In this document: piece by piece, positions 1-7,711 of the stretch
Numbering within the stretch: position 1 is the stretch's first letter
Layout of the letters: the number at the start of each line of letters is the position of its first letter
Origin: Candidatus Krumholzibacteriota bacterium
GTDB taxonomy: Bacteria > Krumholzibacteriota > Krumholzibacteriia > Krumholzibacteriales > Krumholzibacteriaceae
NCBI GenBank assembly: GCA_030609325.1
Contig: JAUWCL010000004.1
Location: 50,029-114,028 of the forward strand
DNA length: 64,000 nucleotides
Reading direction: 5' to 3'
Program-made: the position numbers and the translations under genes
The notes under the pieces: model-generated
Databases searched by the model: none
The model's input: only the letters and a program-made list of their open reading frames with translations
What the model was told of the DNA's origin: nothing

Positions 1-542
1 GGGAGCACGATATCTTCCATCTCCGGGTTGGACGGCCGGAGCGTGACGCTCCGGCCGTTATGATAGAAGCGTTTGACCGTAGCTTCCGCGCCGTCGACCA
101 GCACGACAGCAAGCGCGCCGTTCTCGACCCGCTCGCGTTTCTCGACGACGATGATGTCGCCGTCGAGTATCCCGTCGCCTGTCATCGACATGCCGCGGAC
201 CCTGAGGGCGAACGTCTCCCCCCTGCCGGTAAAACCGGGGGGAAGCGCCACGCTCTCCGGGATCTCGATCGCCTCTATCGGCAAGCCGGCCGCCACCATC
301 CCGGCGAGCGGCACCTCAAGCCCGTCCCCCTCCGAGAGGGGCTCTATCGATCTCGACCTGTTCCACCCGCGCCTGAGCAGCCCCTTGCTCTCGAGATTGC
401 TCAGGTGCTCGTGTACCGTGCTGACCGCCGAGAGCCCGAAGTGGGCGCCGATCTCCTCGAGCGACGGCGAATAACCCTCGCTTCCCTGGAAGTCCTTTAT
501 GAATTCGAGTATCTCTCTCTGGCGTTTTGTCAAGTAAGTCAT
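1..542 (-). CDS. lexA: LexA repressor (SOS regulator), C-terminus beyond the window edge
   Basis: Represses SOS DNA-damage genes and inactivates itself by RecA-stimulated self-cleavage in the cytoplasm. Reading from the ATG at 542, the N-terminus is a winged-helix DNA-binding domain (residues 1-65, starting MTYLTKRQREILEFI). It is followed by an S24 peptidase fold. The cleavage bond is visible as Ala85-Gly86 in MVAAGLP, the nucleophile is Ser119 in RGMSMTGDG, and the general-base lysine is Lys157 in ATVKRF. These positions almost coincide with E. coli (84-85, 119, 156). The Ser context GMSM differs slightly from the usual GDSM. About 180 residues are present and only the last 20 or so are missing. 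A long inverted repeat lies just upstream of the start. Identity is near certain. Confidence 0.97.
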   Translation of the reverse strand, partial: MTYLTKRQREILEFIKDFQGSEGYSPSLEEIGAHFGLSAVSTVHEHLSNLESKGLLRRGWNRSRSIEPLSEGDGLEVPLAGMVAAGLPIEAIEIPESVALPPGFTGRGETFALRVRGMSMTGDGILDGDIIVVEKRERVENGALAVVLVDGAEATVKRFYHNGRSVTLRPSNPEMEDIVL

Positions 543-557
543 CTCTCTCCTGCCTGG

Positions 558-626
558 TGAAGCAACGGGCCGGGAGCTTGAGATAAAAATGGAGGATTGA
601 AAGCTCCCGGCCGCATGGCTGCTTCA
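558..626 (-). promoter_or_regulatory. Long inverted repeat in the lexA leader
   Basis: A perfect 12-bp inverted repeat (ggccgggagctt at 568-579, its complement at 601-612) encloses a 21-nt A/T-rich loop. A second 7-bp arm pair (tgaagca 558-564, tgcttca 620-626) flanks it. It begins 16 bp before the lexA start, so it would lie in the lexA mRNA leader or at its promoter. It could be an operator, an RNA structure controlling translation, or a terminator-like element between divergent units. It is not a classical CTGT-N8-ACAG or GAAC-N4-GTTC SOS box. Confidence 0.5.
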
Positions 627-708
627 TCTTCTCCCGGAGCCTAACCGAACAAAAACCGAAAGTCAACCCATAAAACAAACCCCGCATAAAAAACCTGCAA
701 TACCCGCA

Positions 709-737
709 TTGACAGCCTGTTATTTTATCGATAGACT
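709..737 (+). promoter_or_regulatory. Candidate sigma-70-type promoter for the vapBC-fbp unit
   Basis: A perfect -35 TTGACA (709-714), a 17-bp spacer and a -10 TAGACT (732-737) lie 38 bp upstream of the antitoxin start. Two ATCGAT motifs (728-733 and near 758-763) flank the presumed start point and could be part of an antitoxin operator. A ribosome-binding site GGAGGT follows at 764-769. Confidence 0.6.
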
Positions 738-775
738 ATACGTATGACGATATCCTTATCGATGGAGGTGCCTAA

Positions 776-982
776 ATGACCACTCTGACCATCTCACCCA
801 AGTATCAGGTAGTGATTCCGAAGGCCATTCGTGAGATACTCAAGCTCAGGCCCGGACAGAAGATCCAGGCGATAGTATACCAGGACAGGATCGAACTCAT
901 TCCGGTAAGGCCCGTCAGGAAGATGCGCGGCTTCATCAGCGGGATCGACACCAGGGTGGAACGGGAGGATGACAGGGTATGA
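776..982 (+). CDS. AbrB/MazE-fold antitoxin (VapB-like)
   Basis: A 68-residue protein with the swapped-hairpin AbrB signature at its N-terminus (TLTISPKYQVVIPKAIRE, residues 3-20, then LKLRPGQKIQAI). This fold binds operator DNA as a dimer. The acidic/basic tail (residues 45-68) would wrap the toxin. The stop overlaps the next gene's start by 4 bp (ATGA), the usual translational coupling of antitoxin to toxin. RBS GGAGGT is 6 bp upstream. It likely autoregulates the promoter at 709-737. The AbrB-fold call is firm; the VapB role follows from its PIN-domain neighbour. Confidence 0.88.
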   Translation: MTTLTISPKYQVVIPKAIREILKLRPGQKIQAIVYQDRIELIPVRPVRKMRGFISGIDTRVEREDDRV

Positions 983-1371
983 ACGTGGTCGATTCTTCGG
1001 GCTGGCTCGAGTATTTCGCTGACGGCCCCAACGCGGATTTCTTCGCACCGGCGATCCAGGATCTCAAGCATCTCATAATACCATCACTGACAATATACGA
1101 GGTGTTCAAGGCGATCTGCCGACAGAGAGACGAAGGCACGGCGCTGCAGGCGATAGCTGTGATGCACCAGGGCACCGTCGTAGATCCCGGTTCAGCGACG
1201 GCGATCGATGCCGCGCGGCTCAGCCTTGAACGCAGGATCCCGATGGCGGACAGCATCATCCTTGCGACTTCGATGTCACATGATGCTATACTCTGGACAC
1301 AGGACTCTGATTTCGAAGAGATGAACGGAATAAAGTATATCAGGCGGAGAGGATCAGCCGATGAAACTTGA
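979..1371 (+). CDS. PIN-domain ribonuclease toxin (VapC-like)
   Basis: A 130-residue PIN-domain protein, the full usual VapC length. The acidic Mg2+-binding residues are visible: Asp5 (VVDSSGW), Glu41 (LTIYEVFK), Asp91 (RIPMADSIILA) and Asp109/Asp111 (TQDSDF). VapC toxins cleave tRNA or rRNA when freed from the antitoxin; the target here cannot be read. It overlaps the antitoxin by 4 bp and its last 11 bp overlap the start of fbp. The toxin, antitoxin and a central-carbon gene therefore look co-transcribed and translationally coupled. No inactivating change is seen. Confidence 0.9.
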   Translation: MNVVDSSGWLEYFADGPNADFFAPAIQDLKHLIIPSLTIYEVFKAICRQRDEGTALQAIAVMHQGTVVDPGSATAIDAARLSLERRIPMADSIILATSMSHDAILWTQDSDFEEMNGIKYIRRRGSADET

Positions 1372-2350
1372 ACAGAGCTTCATGGACTTCATGCTCCACC
1401 ACCAGGAACGCCACAACCGCAGCTACAAATTCCTTGCTCTGATGGAAGCGATCCAGGCCGCGGCGAAATACATCCAGTACTTCTACCAGACCGGATCGCT
1501 GAAGAACCTGATGGGCGAGGCGGGATTCACCAACGTCCAGGGCGAGAACGTGATGAAGATGGACGACATCGCCGACTCTATCGTCCTGCACTACCTGCGG
1601 CGCTCCAACCAGGTGATCTGCGCCATCACCGAAGAGGAGCCCGACCCGGTAGTCCTCAACGAGGACGGCGGCCGCTACTTCGTCTACTACGATCCGCTCG
1701 ACGGCTCGAGCAACATCAAGCACAACCTCCCCGTCGGCTTCATGTTTGCAATCGCCAAGCGGAACCTCGACGGCCCCGAGGACAACCACCTGCGCAAGGG
1801 CTCCGAGCTTCGCGCCGCGGGAATCTATCTGATCCCGAACGGAGTCTTCACCCTCGCCCTCGCCGAAACGGGCGTATTCCGATTTCACATGGACGAGACG
1901 ATGACATACGTCATCCCCGAAAACGCCGAACGGCTGATCATGCCCGAGAATCCGAAAGGCTGGGAGCTATCCTTCAACTCCTCCAACCGCAGGACCTTCG
2001 CCCCGAAGGTCCTGGAATGGATCGACGAGCACGAGCCGAAATACGCCTTCCGCTACATGGGCGCCCTGGCGGCCGACTTCCACCGCCTGCTCTCCAACGG
2101 CGGGATGTTCATGTACCCGGCGATCGTCAACCATCCCAAGCCGGCGAAGAATCGCCCGAAGGGAAAGCTGCGCCTGCTCTACGAGGCGAATGTCGCGGCG
2201 TTTATCGCCAGGGAAGCGGGCGGGATGGCGATAGACGAGGAAGGAAACGAGATCCTCGACATCGAGCCGGAATACGTCCACCAGCGCACGGCACTCTACG
2301 TAGGCTCGAAACCGCTGGTAGAAAATATCAGGGAGAAGTTGAAAGGTTAG
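1361..2350 (+). CDS. fbp: Class I fructose-1,6-bisphosphatase
   Basis: Hydrolyses fructose-1,6-bisphosphate to fructose-6-phosphate in gluconeogenesis (cytoplasm, Mg2+-dependent). The protein has 329 residues, typical for class I enzymes. The metal-binding signature DPLDGSSNI is at residues 111-119, preceded by the acidic EEEPDP segment (91-96). The sugar-phosphate-binding region YMGALAADFHRLLSNGGMF and the C-terminal KLRLLYEANVAAFI block are present. The start ATG lies inside the vapC 3' end, so expression may depend on the toxin-antitoxin promoter. No other promoter was recognised. Confidence 0.96.
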   Translation: MKLEQSFMDFMLHHQERHNRSYKFLALMEAIQAAAKYIQYFYQTGSLKNLMGEAGFTNVQGENVMKMDDIADSIVLHYLRRSNQVICAITEEEPDPVVLNEDGGRYFVYYDPLDGSSNIKHNLPVGFMFAIAKRNLDGPEDNHLRKGSELRAAGIYLIPNGVFTLALAETGVFRFHMDETMTYVIPENAERLIMPENPKGWELSFNSSNRRTFAPKVLEWIDEHEPKYAFRYMGALAADFHRLLSNGGMFMYPAIVNHPKPAKNRPKGKLRLLYEANVAAFIAREAGGMAIDEEGNEILDIEPEYVHQRTALYVGSKPLVENIREKLKG

Positions 2351-2459
2351 AGCAGGCTGTCTAGTCCGCCAGTCCCGTCTTCCTCAGGATCTCGATATAT
2401 CTGGGATCTTCTTTTACGCTGTCGTAAACCGGGTGCACCGTGTGAAGAACTGCTCCTCC

Positions 2460-2558
2460 CCCGCCCCCGTCTCCCTCGAAATCTACGATGTCACCGGCAG
2501 ACGCATGCGCACTCTCCTCTCCGGCACCCTCAGCCCCGGCCGCCACACGATCGCCTGA
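2460..2558 (+). pseudogene. Remnant of a FlgD-like / type IX-type C-terminal sorting domain
   Basis: One frame reads VSLEIYDVTGRRMRTLLSG followed by TLSPGRHTIA and a TGA at 2556-2558. This matches the first half of the FlgD-Ig-like C-terminal domain found on many secreted proteins of FCB-group bacteria (pattern: V.L.IYDV.GR.VRTL...G.H). No start codon or preceding protein is attached. The rest of 2351-2798 shows nothing else recognisable. It looks like the debris of a larger secreted-protein gene, perhaps cut by the transposase gene insertion just downstream. Confidence 0.55.
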
Positions 2559-2798
2559 GCGCCAACGTCGTTTACACTCGTTACGACAACCTGCCTCCTT
2601 TGCGATCTTAGCTGTCTCACCGCAACATGTTGAGTAATTACCAGTTATCGATTTCACGCTGCAATCTTTTCTTTTCGGCACTTCTTGTGCCTTGCTGATC
2701 TGAAGTCACAACATCAGCAGGACAACCTGTCGCTTCTATTTATTTCGTCCGCGTTGCAGCACTTGCACTTACTGTAATTCCCGCACTATATAAATCAC

Positions 2799-3818
2799 AT
2801 GCTATTCCTACTTCTACGCACCTTCATCTCGGCGTTGAGGTCGCATCATGCGTTGGCCCTGGAAAACCTCGCGCTACGCCATCAACTCGAAGTACTAACT
2901 CGAAATTCTAAAAGACCTCGTTTGACAAACAGGGATCGCGCACTTTGGGTTATCATTTCGAGGCTATGGTCCGATTGGAGAAGCCCGTTAGCGATAGTCC
3001 AACCCGAGACCGCCATCCGTTGGCATAAAAGAGGATTCCGACTGTACTGGAGATGGAAGAGTCGACCGAGATGGCCAGGAAGAAAACAAGTTCCCAGAGA
3101 GATCCGCGATCTTATCCGCAGTATGTCACGGTCAAATCCCCTCTGGGGAGCACCGAGGATTCATGGAGAATTACTCAAGCTTGGTGTCACTGTCAGCCAA
3201 GCCACCGTCTCGAAGTACATGATACGTCATCAAAAGCCTCCATCTCAAACCTGGCGTACATTTCTGAGTAACCACGCTAAGGATATCGTCTCGATTGATT
3301 TCTTCACCGTACCTATAGCGACATTCCGAGTACTTTTCGTTTTCCTTGTTATGAGCAATGATCGGCGACGGATCGTTCATTTCAATGTAACTCAATCACC
3401 TACTGCCACTTGGACAGGCCAACAGATCGCGAATGCTTTCCCCTAGGATACAGCCCTGAAGTACTTGCTGCGTGACCGAGATGGGAAATTCGGGGATAAG
3501 TTCAATCATCGTGTTGAATCAAGGGTCATCGAGCAAGTACTGATCGCAGCTCATTCGCCATGGCAAAATCCGTATGTCGAGAGGCTGATCGGTTCTATCA
3601 GGAGGGAATGCCTGGATCATGTGATTATTTTCAATGATAAACATCTCCGGCGAGTCCTCAAGCAATACTTTCGCTACTATCATGAATGCCGCACTCATCT
3701 CGGTTTGGAGAAAGACTGTCCGAAGACGCGGCCAATTGAACCACCAGGTGTTGGACCGATCCGTAATGAACCTATGCTTGGTGGACTACATCATCGGTAT
3801 TATCGACAGGCTGCCTGA
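2799..3818 (+). pseudogene. DDE integrase-core transposase, broken by a nonsense codon
   Basis: A transposase with an N-terminal HTH region and an rve/integrase core. Two open segments (2799-3446 and on to 3818) lie in the same frame, separated by one TAG at 3444-3446 after ...QQIANAFP. The family normally has Trp there, so a single TGG-to-TAG change explains it. Catalytic residues survive: Asp in IVSIDFFTV, Asp in LLRDRDGKFG and Glu in NPYVERLIGSIRREC. The C-terminal GGLHHRYYRQAA end is intact. No terminal inverted repeats were recognised; this family often appears as a lone gene. Base composition is less GC-rich than its neighbours, consistent with transfer. Confidence 0.85.
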
Positions 3819-4050
3819 ACCGCAAGCACTCTCCGTTATTATCCTTCTGCTAGAGTGGAATTCGTCTACCTAGAAGCAAGACGGAGCCTCTAGGGTTACG
3901 CGATTTTCAAATCTATTCTGTAATATTGCCATATTTAGAGTGGTCACCTTCTTTGATCGACTCATTCATAACATGAGTTTAAACTCGGATGATATTAATG
4001 GAAGTGACGGGTTTCCAGCACGGAAATCGCAGCCCCTCGCCAAACTCAAA

Positions 4051-4082
4051 CGTGCGGACTGACGTGCGGACTGACGTGCGGG
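4051..4082 (+). repeat. 12-bp tandem repeat (about 2.7 copies)
   Basis: The unit cgtgcggactga occurs at 4051-4062 and 4063-4074, with a partial third copy to 4082. It sits in the decayed intergenic region between the transposase pseudogene and the sigma-54 regulator, just before the antitoxin relic. The 12-bp unit keeps the reading frame. Nothing else is recognisable between 3819 and 4050. Confidence 0.7.
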
Positions 4083-4093
4083 CAGCATTGACA

Positions 4094-4226
4094 AGAAATC
4101 GAATTTCCTATAGACTATATACTCGGATTGAAGGTCAGGGCCCGCGAAGAGGGAATCCCCTACCAGACACTGGTATCGAGTGTTCTGCACAAATATGTAG
4201 CCAGCAGATTCGTTGAGCGATCCTGA
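4094..4226 (+). pseudogene. Frameshifted CopG/BrnA-like antitoxin relic
   Basis: One frame gives RNRISYRLYTRIEG (from 4094). A second, shifted frame then gives GLKVRAREEGIPYQTLVSS and VLHKYVASRFVERS up to the TGA at 4224-4226. Joined, they resemble the common CopG-family antitoxin pattern (RISIRL...DLEGLK.RA.EEGIPYQTL.SSVLHKYV.GRL). The shift lies around 4127-4136. No start codon and no toxin partner were found upstream. A dead module; the family call rests on the IPYQTL...LHKYV signature. Confidence 0.6.
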
Positions 4227-4270
4227 CAGAGAGATTTTAATCACTCACATCAGGGAAGGCATGCAGGAAT

Positions 4271-6202
4271 TTATGTGATTTCAAGTTCGACGAGTCGGCG
4301 GTAGAGTGTCGATCGCCCGATGCCCAGCTCGCGCGCGACCGCCGATTTGTTTCCGTTATGTTTTATAAGGCAGAACTCGATCTGGCGGCGGAGGTCGTCA
4401 GTATTCCCGGATTCAGAACACATGCCGTTGTTTTTACGAGAGCTTCCTGCCACCATGCGAAGGTCATCCGTGTCCCTGGGTTCCGATAGAATAAAATTCC
4501 TGATAATAAGTGGTAGATCCCGTTTCCTGGCAACCCGTCCGCTCTGCCCAAGCAGCGCGAGCTCTTCGGTGATATTGATGAGTTCCCTCACATTCCCGGG
4601 CCAGTGATACTGGAGCAGAAGTTCCGTCAGGCCTTCCTCGACGTCAAACCCGCCGTTCGAACCGCAGAGGAAATATGAAAACAACGGCAGTATATCATCC
4701 TTTCGATTCCTGAGCGGCTCCAGTTCTATCACGCCGCCGGCGATGCGATAGTAGAAATCCTCTCGGAGCCTGCCCGATTGGACCATGGACCATACGTCCT
4801 GATTGGATGCGCTTACCAGCCTGACATCCACCGGGCGTTCTTTCGCCTCTCCAACCCTCCTGACACGTTGTTCCTGAAGAGCTCGCAGAAGCTTCGCCTG
4901 CTGACTGGCCGTTAGCTCGGTGATCTCGTCGAGGAACAGCGTTCCGCCGGAAGCCTCTTCGAAAAGCCCTGCCTTATCCCTCAATGCTCCGGTGAACGCC
5001 CCTTTCCTGTATCCGAACAACTCACTCTCGAAGATGGCATGGGGTATCGCAGCGCAATTAACAGGCACGAAAGGTCCCTCTGACCTGCTGCTGAACCTGT
5101 GCAGCAGCCCGGCAACGATCTCTTTTCCCGTTCCGGTCTCACCTGACACCAGGACAGGCATCTTCCCCGGTGCGAGCTTCCGGGCCCTTGATATCACCTT
5201 TTTCATCGAATCGGAGGCGGCTATGATGCGATCCTCGATAAGCCACTTCTCGTCGAACCGGATCTTCCGGTAACGGTGTCCTGGAGCCGAATGACCGATC
5301 ATGCTTTCAAGTCTGTGGACAAGGTCCCTGCATACTTCAGCTCTGTCATCTAGATTCTTCGAGGAGAAAAGATGCAGCGCCTCCGTGGCGTTATCCCTCG
5401 CTTTGTCCAGCAACTCGCCACGCGCCTGCATGTCTGTGTCATTCTCCGCGATCCACTTTTCAAAGGTCTCGGCGGTAAGCTGCAGAGTCCGTCCAAGCTC
5501 GAACGATTCCTTTATCAGCTTCAGGGTCACAACGGCTTCGTTAAAGAATGACATGGCAAGTTCCATATCGTTCTTTCTGAAGGCGATCACCCCATACGCC
5601 CTCAGGACACACCCGAGCTCATATTTATCGTTCATGCTCTCGCAAAGTCCGTGCGCTTTTGACAGCGCGATCTCCGCATCTTCGATCTTTCCAAGGGCGA
5701 TATAGACTTCACCGAGTCTTCTTGATACCTCGACAGCGTGGTCACCCTCTGGAGCGATCTCTTCGGCGATCTTTTCAGCTTCTTCGAGCCAGGCAAGCGA
5801 TTCATCGTACCGGTCCTGGTGATAGCAGAGTTCCCCCAGGAATTCAGAGGAAATGGCAGTCTCTCTTCGGAATCCGGCTTCTAGGGCCTTTCCCCGGCAG
5901 TCAAGGAGCAGGGCCTCAGCCTTTTCATACTGTCCCCTGAAGATATTTATCCGTCCAAGGGCAATGTCCGAATTGATAAGATTTCTTCTGTCCCCCGTGC
6001 GCTCAAAAAGTTCTTTTGCGGGCTGGAGTAGTTCTTTTGCCTTGTCATACTCCCCTGTCCGGTAGGCTAGGATTGCCAGCATCTTGTAAGTATATCCCTG
6101 CGATAGGCATTTCCCACATTTGTCAAAATTTTCCAGCGCCCTGTTGTAATTGACCTGCGCGATCTCGAAGAAGCATCTCTGGAAGGCGACATACCCCATC
6201 AT
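4271..6202 (-). CDS. Sigma-54-dependent activator: TPR repeats, AAA+ domain, Fis-type HTH
   Basis: This 643-residue frame starts MMGYVAFQRCFFEIAQ. It carries tetratricopeptide-like helical repeats (about residues 1-300), then a sigma-54 activator AAA+ domain. Walker A is GETGTGKE (near 352), the sigma-54-contacting GAFTGA loop is intact (near 402), and Walker B is GTLFLDEI. The C-terminus is a Fis-type HTH (KSAVARELGIGRSTLYRRL). Such proteins hydrolyse ATP to open sigma-54 promoters; the TPR part presumably senses a protein or peptide. The frame continues upstream into 6272-6691 across one in-frame TGA (6269-6271), so the 806-codon gene is interrupted. The MM at 6202 could act as a restart. 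No sigma-54 (-24/-12) site was recognised nearby. Confidence 0.85.
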   Translation of the reverse strand: MMGYVAFQRCFFEIAQVNYNRALENFDKCGKCLSQGYTYKMLAILAYRTGEYDKAKELLQPAKELFERTGDRRNLINSDIALGRINIFRGQYEKAEALLLDCRGKALEAGFRRETAISSEFLGELCYHQDRYDESLAWLEEAEKIAEEIAPEGDHAVEVSRRLGEVYIALGKIEDAEIALSKAHGLCESMNDKYELGCVLRAYGVIAFRKNDMELAMSFFNEAVVTLKLIKESFELGRTLQLTAETFEKWIAENDTDMQARGELLDKARDNATEALHLFSSKNLDDRAEVCRDLVHRLESMIGHSAPGHRYRKIRFDEKWLIEDRIIAASDSMKKVISRARKLAPGKMPVLVSGETGTGKEIVAGLLHRFSSRSEGPFVPVNCAAIPHAIFESELFGYRKGAFTGALRDKAGLFEEASGGTLFLDEITELTASQQAKLLRALQEQRVRRVGEAKERPVDVRLVSASNQDVWSMVQSGRLREDFYYRIAGGVIELEPLRNRKDDILPLFSYFLCGSNGGFDVEEGLTELLLQYHWPGNVRELINITEELALLGQSGRVARKRDLPLIIRNFILSEPRDTDDLRMVAGSSRKNNGMCSESGNTDDLRRQIEFCLIKHNGNKSAVARELGIGRSTLYRRLVELEIT

Positions 6203-6271
6203 GTACGAGCAGCATCCCAGGAGAAAATTATCCCCCGACGACAGGGCATGGTCCCGGCACTCTTCGAAGAG

Positions 6272-6691
6272 TCAATTCGCTCTGAAATAATTGCCTTTCC
6301 AGAAGTCGTTCTCTGCAGCATAATACTCGAGCCAGTTTGCCTGGCTTTCATCCCATTCCTTTTCCCGGCAGCGGTCAATAAATTTCGAACAATCGTAATA
6401 ATTGCTTTGAAGCCGAAAATTATTCACCTTTTGGGTGACATAGTCGAAATCGTTCTCGATGCTGGGATAATCTTTGACCAATTGATCAATGTACTTTCCC
6501 GCCTCACGGGCCAGTTTATTCCCGATATTAATCTTCGCTGCGAGGAGAAGGAGTTTCTTTCGTGTCTTGGGATTTGAGATCGAATCGAGTGCTTTGGCGC
6601 ACGATTCCCCGAAAAGAGTAAGCGCCTCCGGATACCGTTCCGACGAGACAAGTTCCTCCAGTTCCTTGATCAGCCTTGCTGCCTTATCCAT
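6272..6691 (-). CDS. N-terminal TPR segment of the interrupted sigma-54 activator
   Basis: A 139-codon segment beginning MDKAARLIKELEELVSSERYPEAL and ending ...NDFWKGNYFRAN, then TGA (6269-6271). Translation continues in the same frame as LFEECRDHALSSGDNFLLG into the AAA+ protein. The segment is helical with TPR-like spacing. One change, for example CGA-to-TGA, would explain the break. The 26-bp gap to the small exported gene upstream suggests a common transcript from the promoter at 7103-7130. Whether it is a separate product, a readthrough product or part of a pseudogene cannot be decided from sequence. Confidence 0.7.
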   Translation of the reverse strand: MDKAARLIKELEELVSSERYPEALTLFGESCAKALDSISNPKTRKKLLLLAAKINIGNKLAREAGKYIDQLVKDYPSIENDFDYVTQKVNNFRLQSNYYDCSKFIDRCREKEWDESQANWLEYYAAENDFWKGNYFRAN

Positions 6692-6716
6692 AAATGATTG
6701 TCTCTCTGCAATCTAT

Positions 6717-7064
6717 CTAATACTTGAATGGCCCGGTTGCATAAATCCTCAAGTAAAAGAATAACAGCTGCATATACCGGGATTTTGTCGTCTTGTTTCC
6801 CCTACTGTCAGGATTCGGCATATCTGGTTGCGGCGCATCAATGCTAGTTCCCTGGCTTGATCCCAGGATTCCCATGGATCCCACGGGACTTGATCCTGGC
6901 TCGGCACAATGAATATTCGGTTCGTCGGACGGGTCGATGCTCTTGGAATCACTATCTTTTTGGATAATATTGATGCAACTGGCTCCGGCCGGATACAGAA
7001 GAATCCCTGCAGATATAGCTATAGCCAATAACAAGATAATTGCCGAGTTCAATGAGGTTCTCAT
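6717..7064 (-). CDS. Small exported protein of unknown function
   Basis: Not recognised. The start ATG at 7064 is chosen because GGAGG lies 7 bp upstream (7071-7075) and it begins a clean signal peptide (MRTSLNSAIILLLAIAISAG, then ILLYPAGASC). The mature part is Ser/Pro/Asp-rich and low-complexity, with Cys at the signal peptide end and one more in IHCAEP. The total length is 115 residues. It precedes the sigma-54 activator by 26 bp on the same strand, so it may be the ligand, target or a regulator partner. AT-rich relative to the rest of the window. Confidence 0.55.
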   Translation of the reverse strand: MRTSLNSAIILLLAIAISAGILLYPAGASCINIIQKDSDSKSIDPSDEPNIHCAEPGSSPVGSMGILGSSQGTSIDAPQPDMPNPDSRGNKTTKSRYMQLLFFYLRIYATGPFKY

Positions 7065-7102
7065 CTGGCGCCTCCAATATTTTATTCGGTTGGTTGAGCA
7101 GA

Positions 7103-7130
7103 ATTGTACACTACCTGATTTACATGTCAA
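7103..7130 (-). promoter_or_regulatory. Candidate sigma-70-type promoter of the small exported gene and regulator
   Basis: On the minus strand there is a perfect TTGACA (7130-7125), a 16-bp spacer and TACAAT (7108-7103), 39 bp upstream of the ATG at 7064. It is one of the best consensus promoters in the window. It implies that the exported gene and the downstream activator are expressed from a housekeeping promoter. Confidence 0.65.
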
Positions 7131-7711
7131 GGCAAATCCCTCTCATTAATCACATTACCCCTGGTGTCTCGTACTGATACGATCAACTTTAAGTCAGGAC
7201 CATCCACTTCTTTTCTTGCATACACCCTGCCACAGCCCGGGTCAAAAGTGTCTCAACTGTCTCAAGTGTTCCATCGTTCTTGGGACAGTAATCTAAAGGA
7301 CTTACAGCGGAAGTGTTCCAGAATGTGTATCACGTGATACAACCCTGATACACCAGGATACGCTTCAGGAACTGTCTGATTGTCGATTATCACTGTTGAG
7401 AATTAAAAAATCGGCTCTCCGGTAATGCGTTGAATCAGGTAGAGTTGCAGATTCACCACAAAACTGTCAATTGCCAGAGGAGCATCCTGCGCATGTGAAT
7501 GGTATCGATAGTGCAATATAAATCGATTTAGATACTACCCTGATCCGAAAAGCTGCAGCGTCAGGGGGTATTAGGAAGATACTCGTTTTTATTCAGCTGT
7601 GAGTATTTTCGGATGAATTTCGCGACATATTAGAGGACGGTGAGGAAAGGAGGATATAAGCAGATTAGTAAATCTACAAATACCCTGTCCTAAAGCTATT
7701 GGAGGAAAGCT
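7131..7711. other. Intergenic region between divergent units, with a 16-bp palindrome
   Basis: No gene is seen in these 580 bp. A perfect 16-bp palindrome (tgtatcacgtgataca) occupies 7326-7341, and a related half-site (ctgatacaccaggatac) follows at about 7346-7362. Other short repeats are aagtgttcca (near 7265 and 7312) and tgtctcaa (twice near 7245-7265). These look like operator DNA. No clear -35/-10 or sigma-54 promoter for the rightward gene could be fixed; GGAGG at 7701-7705 is its RBS. Confidence 0.5.

Noticed and set aside
4051..4082. CRISPR-like repeat
   Set aside because: The 12-bp units are directly abutting, with no spacers.
6269..6271. Selenocysteine at the in-frame TGA of the activator
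   Set aside because: No SECIS-like hairpin follows directly and no redox motif surrounds the codon.
7561..7711. Sigma-54 (-24/-12) promoter for the lipoprotein gene
   Set aside because: The nearest GG...GC pair (GGAGGATATAAGC) has a 9-bp, not 10-bp, interval and poor flanking consensus.
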